Positions 34,845 to 44,660 are shown, numbered from the stretch's first letter. The stretch is 64,000 bases of DNA from Inquilinus sp052078665 (GCF_052078665.1 NZ_JBQJIK010000001.1:1-64000), one strand, 5' to 3'. A program made the numbers and translations. Notes: generated from the sequence alone by a model not told the origin.

Positions 34845-36533
34845 ATGTCTGTGACGTCACCCAAACCCGGAATGCCGATCGACAAGTATCGCCCGGTGCA
34901 GACCGTGGCGCTGGCCGACCGGCAATGGCCGAGCCGCGTCATCGACCGCGCCCCGATCTGGTGCTCGGTCGATCTCCGCGACGGCAACCAGGCCCTGATC
35001 GAGCCGATGGGGACCGACCGCAAGCAGCGCATGTGGGACCTGCTGGTCGGCCTGGGCTTCCAGGAGATCGAGGTCGGCTTCCCCGCCGCCTCGCAGACCG
35101 ATTTCGACTTCGTCCGCCACCTGATCGACAACGGCCTGATCCCCGACGGCGTCACCATCCAGGTGCTGACCCAGTCGCGCGAGGAGCTGATCCGCCGCAC
35201 CTTCGATGCGATCCGCGGCGCCAAGCGGGCGATCGTCCATCTCTACAACTCGACCTCGACGCTGCAGCGCCGGGTGGTGTTCGGCCTCGACCGCGATGGC
35301 ATTACCGAGATCGCGGTGCGAGGGACGAAGCTGATCAAGGAGCTGGTACCGACGGTGCCGGAGACCGAGATCGTGTTCCAGTACTCGCCGGAGAGCTTCA
35401 CCGGCACCGAGCTGGACTATGCCCGCGACATCTGCGGCGCCGTGCTCGACGCCTGGCAGCCGACGCCGGACCGGAAGGCGATCCTGAACCTGCCGGCGAC
35501 GGTCGAGATGGCGACCCCGAACGTCTATGCCGACCAGATCGAGTGGTGCCACCGCAACTTCGCCCGGCGCGACAGCTTCGTGCTGTCGGTGCATCCGCAC
35601 AACGACCGCGGCACCGGCATCGCCGCGACCGAGCTGGCCCTGATGGCCGGCGCCGACCGGGTCGAGGGCACGCTGTTCGGCAATGGCGAGCGCACCGGCA
35701 ATGTCGACATCGTCACCCTGGGCCTGAACATGTTCACCCAGGGCGTCGACCCCGAGCTCGACCTGCACGACATCGGCGAGATCGTCCGCACCGTCGAATA
35801 CTGCAACCAGCTGCCGGTGCATCCGCGCCACCCCTATGGCGGCGAGCTGGTGTTCACCGCCTTCTCCGGCTCGCACCAAGACGCGATCAAGAAGGGCTTC
35901 GCGGCCATGGAGAAGAGCAACAGCGGGCTGTGGGAGGTGCCGTATCTGCCGATCGACCCGCAGGACATCGGCTGCAGCTACGAGGCGGTGATCCGCGTCA
36001 ACAGCCAGTCCGGCAAGGGCGGCGTCGCCTATCTGCTGCTGGCCGACCACGGCCTCGACCTGCCGCGCAAGCTGCAGGTGGAGTTCAGCCAGGTGATCCA
36101 GAAGCTGGCCGACGAGACCGGCAAGGAGATCTCGTCCAAGGTGATCTGGCACGAGTTCGAGCAGGAGTACCTGACCCCCGGCCGGGTCGAGGTGACCGGC
36201 CACACCACGCTGCCGACCGGCCGCGGCGAGCGCCACATCGAGGCGCAGGTCAGGATCGACGGGGTGGAGAAGACCATCCGGGGCGAGGGCAACGGCCCGC
36301 TCAACGCCTTCGTCGACGCGCTCCGCCGCGAGACCGGGGTCGATGTCGACATCGCCGACTACCGCGAGCACGCCCTGCGCAGCGGCTCCGATTCCGCCGC
36401 CGCGACCTATGTCGAGGCGCGGGTCGGGGGCAGGACCCTGTTCGGCGTCGGCATCGACAGCAACATCGTCATGGCCTCGCTCAAGGCCGTGGCCAGCGCG
36501 GTCAACCGCGGCGTCCGCAAGGGCGCCGCCTGA
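34845..36533 (+). CDS. leuA: 2-isopropylmalate synthase
   Basis: This 562-residue enzyme condenses acetyl-CoA with 2-oxoisovalerate, the first committed step of leucine synthesis. The catalytic barrel shows WCSVDLRDGNQAL, EIEVGFPAASQTDFDF and the metal-binding HPHNDRGTG. The C-terminal LeuA allosteric domain (about 430-550) should confer leucine feedback. The length matches the long LeuA2 class. The start follows GAGAGA. The 296-base leader upstream carries a leucine-rich peptide and alternative hairpins, pointing to attenuation. It appears monocistronic. Confidence 0.95.
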   Translation: MSVTSPKPGMPIDKYRPVQTVALADRQWPSRVIDRAPIWCSVDLRDGNQALIEPMGTDRKQRMWDLLVGLGFQEIEVGFPAASQTDFDFVRHLIDNGLIPDGVTIQVLTQSREELIRRTFDAIRGAKRAIVHLYNSTSTLQRRVVFGLDRDGITEIAVRGTKLIKELVPTVPETEIVFQYSPESFTGTELDYARDICGAVLDAWQPTPDRKAILNLPATVEMATPNVYADQIEWCHRNFARRDSFVLSVHPHNDRGTGIAATELALMAGADRVEGTLFGNGERTGNVDIVTLGLNMFTQGVDPELDLHDIGEIVRTVEYCNQLPVHPRHPYGGELVFTAFSGSHQDAIKKGFAAMEKSNSGLWEVPYLPIDPQDIGCSYEAVIRVNSQSGKGGVAYLLLADHGLDLPRKLQVEFSQVIQKLADETGKEISSKVIWHEFEQEYLTPGRVEVTGHTTLPTGRGERHIEAQVRIDGVEKTIRGEGNGPLNAFVDALRRETGVDVDIADYREHALRSGSDSAAATYVEARVGGRTLFGVGIDSNIVMASLKAVASAVNRGVRKGAA

Positions 36534-36636
36534 GGCTCGGGCCTGCCGGGTCCGCAGTGGCGGACCCGGATCGGGTCGCCGGGCGTTGTGCGTGACGCGG
36601 CGGCAGATGCCGGCGCGGTGACCCGAGGAGGAAACC

Positions 36637-36843
36637 ATGCCGCAGCTTCGACCCGAGGACCTTTCGGCCGACGAACGCGACGCCCTGGGGCGCATCCACC
36701 GCCACGAGAGCGGTGTCGCCGATCCCGTGCGCCTGGGCCTGCAGGCCCGCGGCCTGATCGAGGAACGGCAGGGCAAATGGGCGCTGACCAATGACGGCAG
36801 CGTCCTGCTGGCCACCATCGGGCTGGGCAAGCTCGACACCTAG
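36637..36843 (+). CDS. Small hypothetical protein
   Basis: This 68-residue charged protein starts MPQLRPEDLSADERDALGRI and ends LTNDGSVLLATIGLGKLDT. The pattern of three short helices followed by GLIEERQGKWALTNDG resembles the wing end of a winged-helix domain, but the call is weak. A strong GAGGAGG ribosome site six bases before the ATG supports it as a real gene. I do not recognise the family. Confidence 0.6.
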   Translation: MPQLRPEDLSADERDALGRIHRHESGVADPVRLGLQARGLIEERQGKWALTNDGSVLLATIGLGKLDT

Positions 36844-37097
36844 CCGACCGCTGCTCCGGCCAGCCGGAAGAACCGAACACGGCGCGGGCGACCCGCCGCT
36901 CCAGCGGCCGCGAGTCGTCTCGCCGTGCTCGCCGGCCGCGTCGACCATGCTGCGGAGGCTGGCCAGCCCATCGGCAAGGCGCCGGGATCGAAAAACCGAT
37001 CCAGACGCAACGAAACGCTATCCCTGCGAAAGATTTTAAGGTGAAATCTGATCAGGGAGGAGACGCCTGAACGCAGACGACATGCGGAGGGCGGCTC

Positions 37098-38702
37098 GTG
37101 GCGGACATCGTGCTGATCAACCCGCGGTTCGAGACCTCGTATTGGGGGCTCGAGCACGCGATACGCTTTCTTGACGCCAAGGCCTTGCTGCCGGTGGCGA
37201 GCCTGCCGCTGCTCGCGGCCCTGACGCCGCCCGGGCACCGGATCACCCTGATCGACGAGAATGTCGAGGAGATCGATTTCGACCGCTGCGCCAGGGCCGA
37301 CATCGTCGGCCTCACCGGCATGAACGTGCAGCGCCTGCGCATGCGGTCGATCCTGGTCGAGCTGAGGCGGCGCGGCGTCTTCACCGTGGTCGGCGGCGCC
37401 TGGGCGACGGTGCAGGAGGATGATTTCAAAGATCTCGCCGATGTGATCTTCATCGGCGAATCCGAGGAAACCTGGCCACGCTTTCTCGCCGAATGGGGCG
37501 AAGGCCACCATCAGCGGCGCTACGAGCAGGCCGAGCGCACCGACATGGCGACGGTCCCGCCGCCGCGGCTGGATCTGCTGCCGATGAACAAGTATGCGCT
37601 GGGCAGCGTGCAGTTTTCGCGCGGCTGTCCCTTCGCCTGCGAATTCTGCGACATCATCGTCACCTTCGGCCGCCGGCCGCGGATCAAGACCTCGGCGCAG
37701 GTGATCGCCGAGCTGGAAGGCCTGATGGCCGCCGGCAAGCGCACCGCCTTCATCGTCGATGACAACCTGATCGGCAACAAGAAGGCGGTGAAGGCGCTGC
37801 TGCGCGACCTCATCGCCTGGCAGCAGGCCAATCTCTGCCCGATGACCTTCTCGACCGAGGCGTCGATCGACCTCGCCGAGGACCCGGAGCTGATGCAGCT
37901 GATGGCGGACGCCAACATCACCCAGGTCTTCATCGGCATCGAGACCGTCAACGAGGACGCGCTGCGCGAGACCCGGAAGATCCAGAACCTGCAGGACCGC
38001 TCGGGCACCATGCTGCAGAAGGTGCATCGCATCCAGGAGGCCGGCATCGAGGTCTGGTGCGGCCTGATCCTCGGCTTCGATCACGACGACCCGGGCATCT
38101 TCGCCGCCCAGCAGCGCTTCGTGCAGGAGGCCCGGATCGTCCACGCCATGGTCAACATGCTGGTGGCGATCCCCCGGACGCCGCTCTATAAGCGGCTCGA
38201 GGCGGAGGGGCGGCTCGACCTGTCCGCCAGCTTCGAGGGGATGGGGGAGTTCGGCACCAACATCCTGCCGCGGGGCTTCAGCCGGGACGCGCTGCGCCAG
38301 GGCTATGTCGCGCTGATGCGCGACCTCTACGCGCCCGCGGCCTATTTCGACCGGGTCGATTCGCTCTATCTCGGCCTGGGCATGACGCCCGGGCGCGTCA
38401 AGGCCCGGGCCCTCTCCCGCCGGCCGAAGCTGTGGCTGAGGACCAATGCGCGGCTGCTGCTCGAAGCCGTCGCCATCCTCACCCTGCTGACGCGCGGCGT
38501 CCCCGATCCGGAGCTGCGCCGCGAGTACCGCCGCCGCATGCTGCGCGTGCTCTGGCGCCGGCGCAGCCCATCCGTGCTGCAGCAATACGCGATCAAATGC
38601 GCCATGCACTTCCATGTGCACACCATGGTGCAGCAGATGCTGGCTCAGCCGCAGCCCAAGGCCGAGATCGAGGCGGCAGCGGTGCCCGACGTGGCCGCCT
38701 GA
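37098..38702 (+). CDS. B12-binding radical SAM protein (DUF4070 type)
   Basis: This 534-residue protein has an N-terminal cobalamin-binding-like domain (ITLIDENVEEIDF, DIVGLTGMNVQRLRM, FTVVGGAWATVQ). A radical SAM core follows, whose cluster motif is RGCPFACEFCDIIVTFGRRP (CxxxCxxC). Further on come FIVDDNLIGNKKAVK and the DUF4070 C-terminal part. It shares the CDIIVxFGRxPRxKT block with the hopanoid methylase HpnP, but its N-terminus is of a broader alphaproteobacterial group, so no substrate can be assigned. The classical B12-coordinating DxHxxG is not evident. The start is GTG with GGAGGG upstream. It appears monocistronic. Confidence 0.85.
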   Translation: MADIVLINPRFETSYWGLEHAIRFLDAKALLPVASLPLLAALTPPGHRITLIDENVEEIDFDRCARADIVGLTGMNVQRLRMRSILVELRRRGVFTVVGGAWATVQEDDFKDLADVIFIGESEETWPRFLAEWGEGHHQRRYEQAERTDMATVPPPRLDLLPMNKYALGSVQFSRGCPFACEFCDIIVTFGRRPRIKTSAQVIAELEGLMAAGKRTAFIVDDNLIGNKKAVKALLRDLIAWQQANLCPMTFSTEASIDLAEDPELMQLMADANITQVFIGIETVNEDALRETRKIQNLQDRSGTMLQKVHRIQEAGIEVWCGLILGFDHDDPGIFAAQQRFVQEARIVHAMVNMLVAIPRTPLYKRLEAEGRLDLSASFEGMGEFGTNILPRGFSRDALRQGYVALMRDLYAPAAYFDRVDSLYLGLGMTPGRVKARALSRRPKLWLRTNARLLLEAVAILTLLTRGVPDPELRREYRRRMLRVLWRRRSPSVLQQYAIKCAMHFHVHTMVQQMLAQPQPKAEIEAAAVPDVAA

Positions 38703-38709
38703 CGGCGGC

Positions 38710-39957
38710 TTACGCCCGCCTGACCAGCTCCCGCATCGGCGCCGCGTCGGCGCTGCCGGGGAAGATGACGCGGTCCAGCGCGTCCTCCGGCAGGCCGAGA
38801 TGGTCGCGGAACACGCCCTTGGCCACGGCGCGCAGATCCATGGTCGGGGCCAGGTCGCGGCCTTGGTACAGCCGGTCGCCCGCCAGACCCGGCCAGTCGG
38901 CCAGCACCCTTCCGCCATGCACCGCGCCGCCGGCCAGGAAGGCGACCGAGCCGGTGCCGTGGTCGGTGCCGCCGGAGCCGTTGGCCGCGGCGGTGCGGCC
39001 GAACTCCGTCACCGTCAGGATCGCGGTCTGCCGCCAGGCGTCGCCCAGCCCGGCGCGCAGCGCCTGCAGCGTCGCGGCATAGGCGGCCAGCAGCCGGTCC
39101 AGCCGCTTGACCTGCTGCACATGGGTGTCCCAGCCATACAGCTCCATCACCGCGATGCGCGAGCCCGTGGGGTCGGCCAGGAACCGGCCGGCCGCCTCGG
39201 CCAGCTGCAGATCGGCCCCGGCCGCGGCCGGAGCCATGCCGCCGGCCATCACGCCCTGGGCGGGCATGGCCGGGCCTGAGGCAGAAGCGATCTGCACCAT
39301 GCCCTGGATCTGCCGGCCGAAGGCGGTGGTGTCGAGGCCGGAGGCATAGGCGGCGTGCAGCGCCGGGTCCTGGTCGTACAGCCGGGCCACCAGGTCGGGA
39401 AAGCCCGGCGGCAGGGTGGCCGGCCTGTCTGGCAGCCAGGAGGTCACCGGCGTGGTGCCGCGCAGCACCAGCGGGATGTCCTCGGCGAAGGCGATGCCGA
39501 AGCGGCGGTCGGTGGCGCCGATCAGGCCCAGCGTGCGGTTCAGCCAGCCGTCGCGGGTGCCGTCCAGCCGGGCGGCGCCGGTCTCCAGCAGATCCTGCCC
39601 GTCGAAATGCGACCGGTCGCGATAGGGCGAGGCGACGGCGTGCAGCGGCAGGAAGCTGCCCTCGGCGTACCAGTCCTTCAAGGAGGCCAAGCCGGGATGC
39701 AGGGCGAAGCGCCCGTCCAAATCGACCATGCCGCCATCCTGGCCGGGGTCGGGCGGCACCAGCGCGCCGCGCAGCGCCCGCAGGTCGGGGTCGGCATAGG
39801 GCGGCATCGCCGCCAGCCCGTCCAGCGCGCCGCGCAGGATGATCAGCACGAAGCGCTGCTCGATCGGCGCCTTGGCCAGCAGCAGCCGGGCCGGCAGCAT
39901 CGTCGCCGCGGCCGTGGCCGCGAAGCCGCCGAGAAGATGGCGTCGGGTCAGATCCAT
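38710..39957 (-). CDS. DUF1501 Tat-exported protein
   Basis: This 415-residue protein of the DUF1501 family has a twin-arginine signal (LTRRHLLGGFAATAAATMLPA). It also has the family blocks LRGALDGLAAMPPYADPDL, ELYGWDTHVQQVKRL, TVTEFGRTAAANGSGGTDHG and ADWPGLAGDRLYQGRDLAPT. These hint at an alkaline-phosphatase-like/sulfatase fold of unknown role. AGGAGGT precedes the start. It follows the DUF1800 gene by four bases, the usual partnership of these two families. Confidence 0.88.
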   Translation of the reverse strand: MDLTRRHLLGGFAATAAATMLPARLLLAKAPIEQRFVLIILRGALDGLAAMPPYADPDLRALRGALVPPDPGQDGGMVDLDGRFALHPGLASLKDWYAEGSFLPLHAVASPYRDRSHFDGQDLLETGAARLDGTRDGWLNRTLGLIGATDRRFGIAFAEDIPLVLRGTTPVTSWLPDRPATLPPGFPDLVARLYDQDPALHAAYASGLDTTAFGRQIQGMVQIASASGPAMPAQGVMAGGMAPAAAGADLQLAEAAGRFLADPTGSRIAVMELYGWDTHVQQVKRLDRLLAAYAATLQALRAGLGDAWRQTAILTVTEFGRTAAANGSGGTDHGTGSVAFLAGGAVHGGRVLADWPGLAGDRLYQGRDLAPTMDLRAVAKGVFRDHLGLPEDALDRVIFPGSADAAPMRELVRRA

Positions 39958-39961
39958 CGTC

Positions 39962-41281
39962 TCACCTCCTCTGGAATTCCGGGCTCAGCAAGGCCAGGGC
40001 CATGCCCTCGCGCTGGCTCGGCGCGCCGCGCAGCACGGCCTTGGTCTGCTCCGACAGGGTCGGGCCCAGCAGGGCCTCGACGAAGGGCAGGGGCGACTGG
40101 TCGGCGACGAGGCGCGGGATCACCTGATAGCTCCATTCGATCCGTTCCATCACCAGCCCCGGCGCCAGCCAGTCCGATTCGCGGTCCGGCCAACCCTGCG
40201 GCGACGGCGCATCGTAGACCTTCTGGCCCAGCCGGCGGGTCCAGTTCACCGCTGCCGTCCCGACCTCGGTCAGGTCGAAGCCGCGCGCGGCCGAGACCAC
40301 GAGGTCGAGCGGCGACTTGAACTTGCTCCGCACCGGCCACCAGGCTTCGGGGCTGTCGATCAGCGCCTCGGACACCGCGGCCAGGTCGCCTTCGGTGTCC
40401 AGGAAGGACTTGGCCAGGCGGTCGACCGCGGCCTGCGGCGGGTCGTCGGCGATGAAGTGGCGGGCCAGCTGGGTGGCGATGTGCCGGGCCGTGGACGGAT
40501 GCGCCGCCAGGGCGTCCAAGGCCGCCTCGCCCTCGGCCTGCCCGGCCTGGGGATAGGTCTGGCCCAGGAAGGTCTTCGGCCCGGGCTCGTGGCCGCCCGG
40601 GCGGAAGGCGAAGACGGTGCCCGGCGGGTCCTTGGCGCGGCCGGGCGTCCAGCCGGTCAGGATCATCGCCAGGGCCCGCACGTCGGCCTGGGTATAGCCG
40701 CCGTCGACGCCCAGCGTGTGCAGCTCCATCAGCTCCCGCCCCAGATTCTCGTTCAGGCCCAGGCCGGCCTGCTTGCCGCCCTTCGAGTTCGGCCCGACCG
40801 AGCGGGCATTGTCGAGATAGAACAGCATCGCCGGGTGCTTCACCACCGCGCCCAGCAGGTCGCGGAACTTGCCTGTCGCATAGGGGCGGATCGCCTCGTT
40901 CTCATAGGCGCCGCCGAACGGGATGACGTAGCTCTGGACGTAGGCGACGGTGAAGTGGTTGGTCCAGAACTTGACCAGCCGCTCGCGGAACGGCGTGTCG
41001 CTGGCCACCGCCGACTGGATATGCGCCACACGGTCGCGGTCGCGCAGCACCCGCGCCTCCTCCTGGTGCGGCTTGCGGCTGTCCTCGTCCGGCGCCGACT
41101 GCACCGCGATCAGGATCGCCAGCCCGGCCTTGGTCAGCGGCAGGTCGCCGGCCGGCGCCACCGGCTGGCGGATCTGCGCCCGCAGCCAGTCCCAGGGGTT
41201 GTCGGCGAGGGTCTCGAGCTGTCCCGGCCGGGCGCCGAAGCCGAAGCGATTCGCGGCGATCGCCGCCTGGACGAGAGACAT
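39962..41281 (-). CDS. DUF1800 domain-containing protein
   Basis: This 439-residue DUF1800 protein starts MSLVQAAIAANRFGFGARPG, with RERLVKFWTNHFTVA, HPAMLFYLDNARSVGPNSKG, GLNENLGRELMELHTLGVDGGYTQ (read as adjacent blocks) and ALAMILTGWT in family order. GGAGA precedes the chosen ATG. The frame remains open about 2.5 kb further upstream by chance, antisense to the ThDP enzyme. Its function is unknown. DUF1800-DUF1501 pairs are common in proteobacteria and are thought to form an exported two-protein unit. Confidence 0.88.
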   Translation of the reverse strand: MSLVQAAIAANRFGFGARPGQLETLADNPWDWLRAQIRQPVAPAGDLPLTKAGLAILIAVQSAPDEDSRKPHQEEARVLRDRDRVAHIQSAVASDTPFRERLVKFWTNHFTVAYVQSYVIPFGGAYENEAIRPYATGKFRDLLGAVVKHPAMLFYLDNARSVGPNSKGGKQAGLGLNENLGRELMELHTLGVDGGYTQADVRALAMILTGWTPGRAKDPPGTVFAFRPGGHEPGPKTFLGQTYPQAGQAEGEAALDALAAHPSTARHIATQLARHFIADDPPQAAVDRLAKSFLDTEGDLAAVSEALIDSPEAWWPVRSKFKSPLDLVVSAARGFDLTEVGTAAVNWTRRLGQKVYDAPSPQGWPDRESDWLAPGLVMERIEWSYQVIPRLVADQSPLPFVEALLGPTLSEQTKAVLRGAPSQREGMALALLSPEFQRR

Positions 41282-41449
41282 GGTTCTCCGTCTCCGCACT
41301 CGAACGGCCCCTCCGGCCTCTGCACGGCAGGGCGGCGGGATTCCGTCGGCCGGCGTCGTTCCGGTGGGAGCGCGCCGCCGTTGCGTCCGGTTCACTGACG
41401 TGCTGATTAAGGTAGGGTCCAATCCGCAGCAGGGCGAGGGTGTCGGGCG

Positions 41450-43876
41450 ATGGGGACGGTTGGTCGCAGGGCGCGTGAGGCGCGCATCGAGGCGGATGGC
41501 GTGGCGGCAGCGGCGGCGGATCGGCTGCGCCTGCTCAAGGCGCTGGAGAAGAAGATCCTCTGGCTTTCCGCCTGGACGATCCACAACGCCAACCACCTGC
41601 GGCCCAGCCCGGACGGGCTCAAGGTCGGCGGCCACCAGGCCTCCTCCGCCTCGCTGGTCACGGTGATGACCGCGCTGTATCTCGACGTGCTGCGGCCGCG
41701 CGACCGGGTGGCGGTGAAGCCGCATGCCAGCCCGGTGTTCCATGCCATCCAGTACCTGCTGGGCCAGCAGACCCGCGAGAATCTCGAGGCCTTCCGCTCG
41801 CTCGGCGGGGCCCAGTCCTACCCGTCGCGCACCAAGGACGCCGACGACGTCGACTTCTCCACCGGCTCGGTCGGGCTCGGCGTCGCCATGACGCTGTTCG
41901 CCTCGATCGCCCAGGACTATGTCGCGCTGAAGGAATGGGGCCGCGAGGCCAAGGCCGGCGGTCGCATGATCGCCCTGATGGGCGACGCCGAGCTGGACGA
42001 GGGCAACATCTACGAGGCCATGCTCGAAGGCTGGAAGCACGACGTCCGCAATGTCTGGTGGGTGATCGACTACAACCGCCAGAGCCTCGATTCGATCGTC
42101 ACCGAGCGGCTGTTCGCCCGCATCGACAAGCTGTTCGAGAACATGGGCTGGCGGGTGGTGACGCTGAAATACGGCGGGCTGCTGGAGGCCGCGTTCCGCC
42201 GCCCGGGCGGCGAGGCGCTGCGGCGCTGGATCGACGAATGCCCGAACCCGCTCTACTCGGCCCTGGTGTACCAGGGCGGCGCGGCCTGGCGCCGGCAGCT
42301 CTTGGCCGATATCGGCGGCATAGCGGGCATCCCCGAGCTGCTGGCCGACCATGACGATGCGGCGCTGGCGGCGCTGATGACCAACCTGGCCGGCCACGAC
42401 ATGGAATCGGTGCTGGCCGCCTTCCGCGGCATCACGGACGACGTGCCGACGGTGTTCATCGCCTACACCATCAAGGGCTTCGGCCTGCCCTTCGCCGGCC
42501 ACAAGGACAACCATTCCGGCCTGATGAACCCGGACCAGATGGCGGCGTTCCAGACCAGCCAGGGCGTGCCCGAGGGGCGGGAGTGGGAGCCCTTCGCCGG
42601 CATCGACGACCTGGCCGACGAGCTGCGCGCCTTCCTCGCCGACGTGCCCTTCGCCGCCGAGGGGCGGCGGCGCTATGAGGCGGCGCGGATCCCGGTGCCG
42701 CGCGACCTCGACGTCGCCCTGGCCGAGACCATGTCGACCCAGGAGGGCTTCGGCCGGATCATGGGCGAGCTGGCCAAGCGCGAGGACATGCTGGCCGAGC
42801 GGGTGGTCACCACCTCGCCCGACGTCACCGTCTCGACCAATCTCGGCGGCTGGGTGAACCGCCGCGGCATCTTCGACCGCCACGGCCGTGCCGACGTGTT
42901 CAAGGAGCAGAAGGTGGTCTCGGCCCAGCGCTGGGGCATGTCGCCGGACGGCCAGCATGTCGAGCTGGGCATCGCCGAGAACAACCTGTTCATCAACCTC
43001 GCCGCGCTCGGCCTGACCCATTCGCTGTTCGGCGAGCGGCTGCTGCCGGTCGGCACCCTGTACGACCCGTTCATCGCCCGCGGCCTCGATGCGCTGAACT
43101 ACGCCTGCTACCAGGATGCCCGCTTCATGCTGGTGGCGACGCCGTCCGGCCTGACCCTGGCGCCGGAGGGCGGGGCGCACCAGTCGATCAGCTCGCCCCT
43201 GATCGGCATGGCCCAGGACGGCCTGGCCAGCTTCGAGCCGGCCTATGTCGACGAGCTGGCGGCGGTGATGGCCTGGGGCTTCGACTACATGCAGCGTGAC
43301 GGCTCCGACCCGGCGACCGGCGACTGGGTGCGCGACCACGATGGCGGCTCGGTCTATCTCCGTCTGTCGACCCGGCCGCTGGAGCAGCCGAAGCGCGAGA
43401 TGACCGAGGATCTGCGCCAGGCGGTGATCGCCGGCGGCTACTGGCTGCGCGAGCCGGCACCCGGCGCGTCTCTGGCCATCGTCTATACGGGGGCCGTGGC
43501 GCCGGAGGCGATCGCCGCCTTCGAGCAGGTGCTGGAGGACATCCCCGGCGCCGGCCTCCTGGCCGTGACCTCGGCCGACCGCCTCAACGCCGGCTGGCAT
43601 GCCGAACTGGCGGCGGTGCGCGCCGGCCATCCGGTCGAGCCCTGCCTGGCCCGCCGGCTGCTGGCGCCGCTGGCGCCGGACGCGGTGCTGGTGACGGTGC
43701 TGGACGGACACCCGGCGACGCTGTCCTGGCTCGGCGGCGTGCACGGCCACCGGGTCAAGCCGCTCGGCGTCGAGCATTTCGGCCAGTCCGGCACGATCCC
43801 GCAGCTCTACCGCAAATACGGAATCGACGCCGACGCCATTCTCGACGCCTGCGCCGCGGCCCTGCTGGGGCGGTGA
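41450..43876 (+). CDS. AceE-like transketolase-family ThDP enzyme
   Basis: This 808-residue protein has the full pyrimidine and pyrophosphate domains of homodimeric E1-type enzymes. The ThDP motif runs from GDAELDEGN to VIDYNRQSLD, with VGGHQASSAS early, FSTGSVGLGVAM, the glutamate strand VELGIAENN, and APEGGAHQSISSP. The sequence is nearer to pyruvate dehydrogenase E1/transketolase hybrids than to DXS. No lipoyl E2 or E3 gene is adjacent, so it may be a stand-alone transketolase-like enzyme of unknown substrate. It appears monocistronic, convergent with the hydratase gene. Confidence 0.78.
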   Translation: MGTVGRRAREARIEADGVAAAAADRLRLLKALEKKILWLSAWTIHNANHLRPSPDGLKVGGHQASSASLVTVMTALYLDVLRPRDRVAVKPHASPVFHAIQYLLGQQTRENLEAFRSLGGAQSYPSRTKDADDVDFSTGSVGLGVAMTLFASIAQDYVALKEWGREAKAGGRMIALMGDAELDEGNIYEAMLEGWKHDVRNVWWVIDYNRQSLDSIVTERLFARIDKLFENMGWRVVTLKYGGLLEAAFRRPGGEALRRWIDECPNPLYSALVYQGGAAWRRQLLADIGGIAGIPELLADHDDAALAALMTNLAGHDMESVLAAFRGITDDVPTVFIAYTIKGFGLPFAGHKDNHSGLMNPDQMAAFQTSQGVPEGREWEPFAGIDDLADELRAFLADVPFAAEGRRRYEAARIPVPRDLDVALAETMSTQEGFGRIMGELAKREDMLAERVVTTSPDVTVSTNLGGWVNRRGIFDRHGRADVFKEQKVVSAQRWGMSPDGQHVELGIAENNLFINLAALGLTHSLFGERLLPVGTLYDPFIARGLDALNYACYQDARFMLVATPSGLTLAPEGGAHQSISSPLIGMAQDGLASFEPAYVDELAAVMAWGFDYMQRDGSDPATGDWVRDHDGGSVYLRLSTRPLEQPKREMTEDLRQAVIAGGYWLREPAPGASLAIVYTGAVAPEAIAAFEQVLEDIPGAGLLAVTSADRLNAGWHAELAAVRAGHPVEPCLARRLLAPLAPDAVLVTVLDGHPATLSWLGGVHGHRVKPLGVEHFGQSGTIPQLYRKYGIDADAILDACAAALLGR

Positions 43877-43880
43877 GCCG

Positions 43881-44660
43881 CTAAACGTCCATCCCGACCC
43901 GGCCCAGCGCCTCGATCTCGATGGCGATTCGGGCGCCGGGGGCGGGCCACTGGGTCTGCATCAGGCTGCCGAGCAGCACGATCTCGCCGGCCGAGAGGCC
44001 CCGGCCGCGGCGGGCCAGGGTGGCGGACAGCCAGGCCAGGGCCGCCAGCGGGTGGCCGAGCACGTCGCGGCCATGGCCGCGTCCGACCTCGGTGCCGTCG
44101 ACCAGCATCCGGCCGGACAGGGCGGCCAGGTCCAGGCCGCGCCAGTCGGCGACCGGCGGGCCCAGCACGCAGCCGGCCTGGAAGAAGTCGTCGGCCAGCA
44201 GGGTCGGCGCGCCCAGCGCGGCGAAATCGGCGTAGCGGTCGTCGACCACCTCGATCGCCGGCAGCACCGCGTCGACCGCCGCCGCCAAGGCATCGCGGCC
44301 GTGCTCGCCCGGCGGCAGGTCTCGGCCGATGCGGACCGCGATCTCGCATTCGACACCGACCCGGTGATGCGCCGCCGCCGGGAAGCGGCCGGGACTCGTC
44401 TGGATGCTCGCCCGGAAGATGCCGCCCTCGCAGGGCTCCGGGATGCCGAGGAAGCGCTGCATCACCGGGGTGGTGCAGCCGATCTTCCAGCCGATCCGCG
44501 GCCCCAGCCGGGCGGATAGCCGCTCATGCACCGCATCCTGCAGCCGGCGCGCGGCGGCCAGGTCGGCCGGGCGCAGCGCCTCGGGCAGGCCGGGGAAGGC
44601 GCTGGGTTGCAGGCGGTGGTCGGCCAAAATCCTGGCGGCAGCATGGAGATCGATTGCCAT
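43881..44660 (-). CDS. 2-keto-4-pentenoate hydratase-type (FAH superfamily) enzyme
   Basis: This 259-residue protein is of the MhpD/hydratase group. It shows RIGWKIGCTTPVMQRFLGI, the metal-site strand VECEIAVRIGRDLP, AVLPAIEVVDDRYADF and GEIVLLGSLMQTQWP. Such enzymes hydrate 2-oxopent-4-enoates or decarboxylate related acids. The start chosen has GGAG six bases upstream. Two earlier in-frame ATGs (up to 44693) are less supported. It is divergent from the SDR and borders the sugar-acid cluster, where it might act on a 2-keto-3-deoxy acid intermediate, which is inference. Confidence 0.82.
   Translation of the reverse strand: MAIDLHAAARILADHRLQPSAFPGLPEALRPADLAAARRLQDAVHERLSARLGPRIGWKIGCTTPVMQRFLGIPEPCEGGIFRASIQTSPGRFPAAAHHRVGVECEIAVRIGRDLPPGEHGRDALAAAVDAVLPAIEVVDDRYADFAALGAPTLLADDFFQAGCVLGPPVADWRGLDLAALSGRMLVDGTEVGRGHGRDVLGHPLAALAWLSATLARRGRGLSAGEIVLLGSLMQTQWPAPGARIAIEIEALGRVGMDV

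Noticed and set aside
36844..37097. Possible small gene between the 68-residue protein and the radical SAM gene
   Set aside because: No frame here has a start with a ribosome site and a motif. It is probably the leader and promoter of the radical SAM gene.
39962..43777. 1271-codon minus-strand frame seemingly fusing DUF1800 to an upstream region
   Set aside because: The part before MSLVQAAI is antisense to the ThDP enzyme and has no motif. A good ribosome site marks the true DUF1800 start at 41281.
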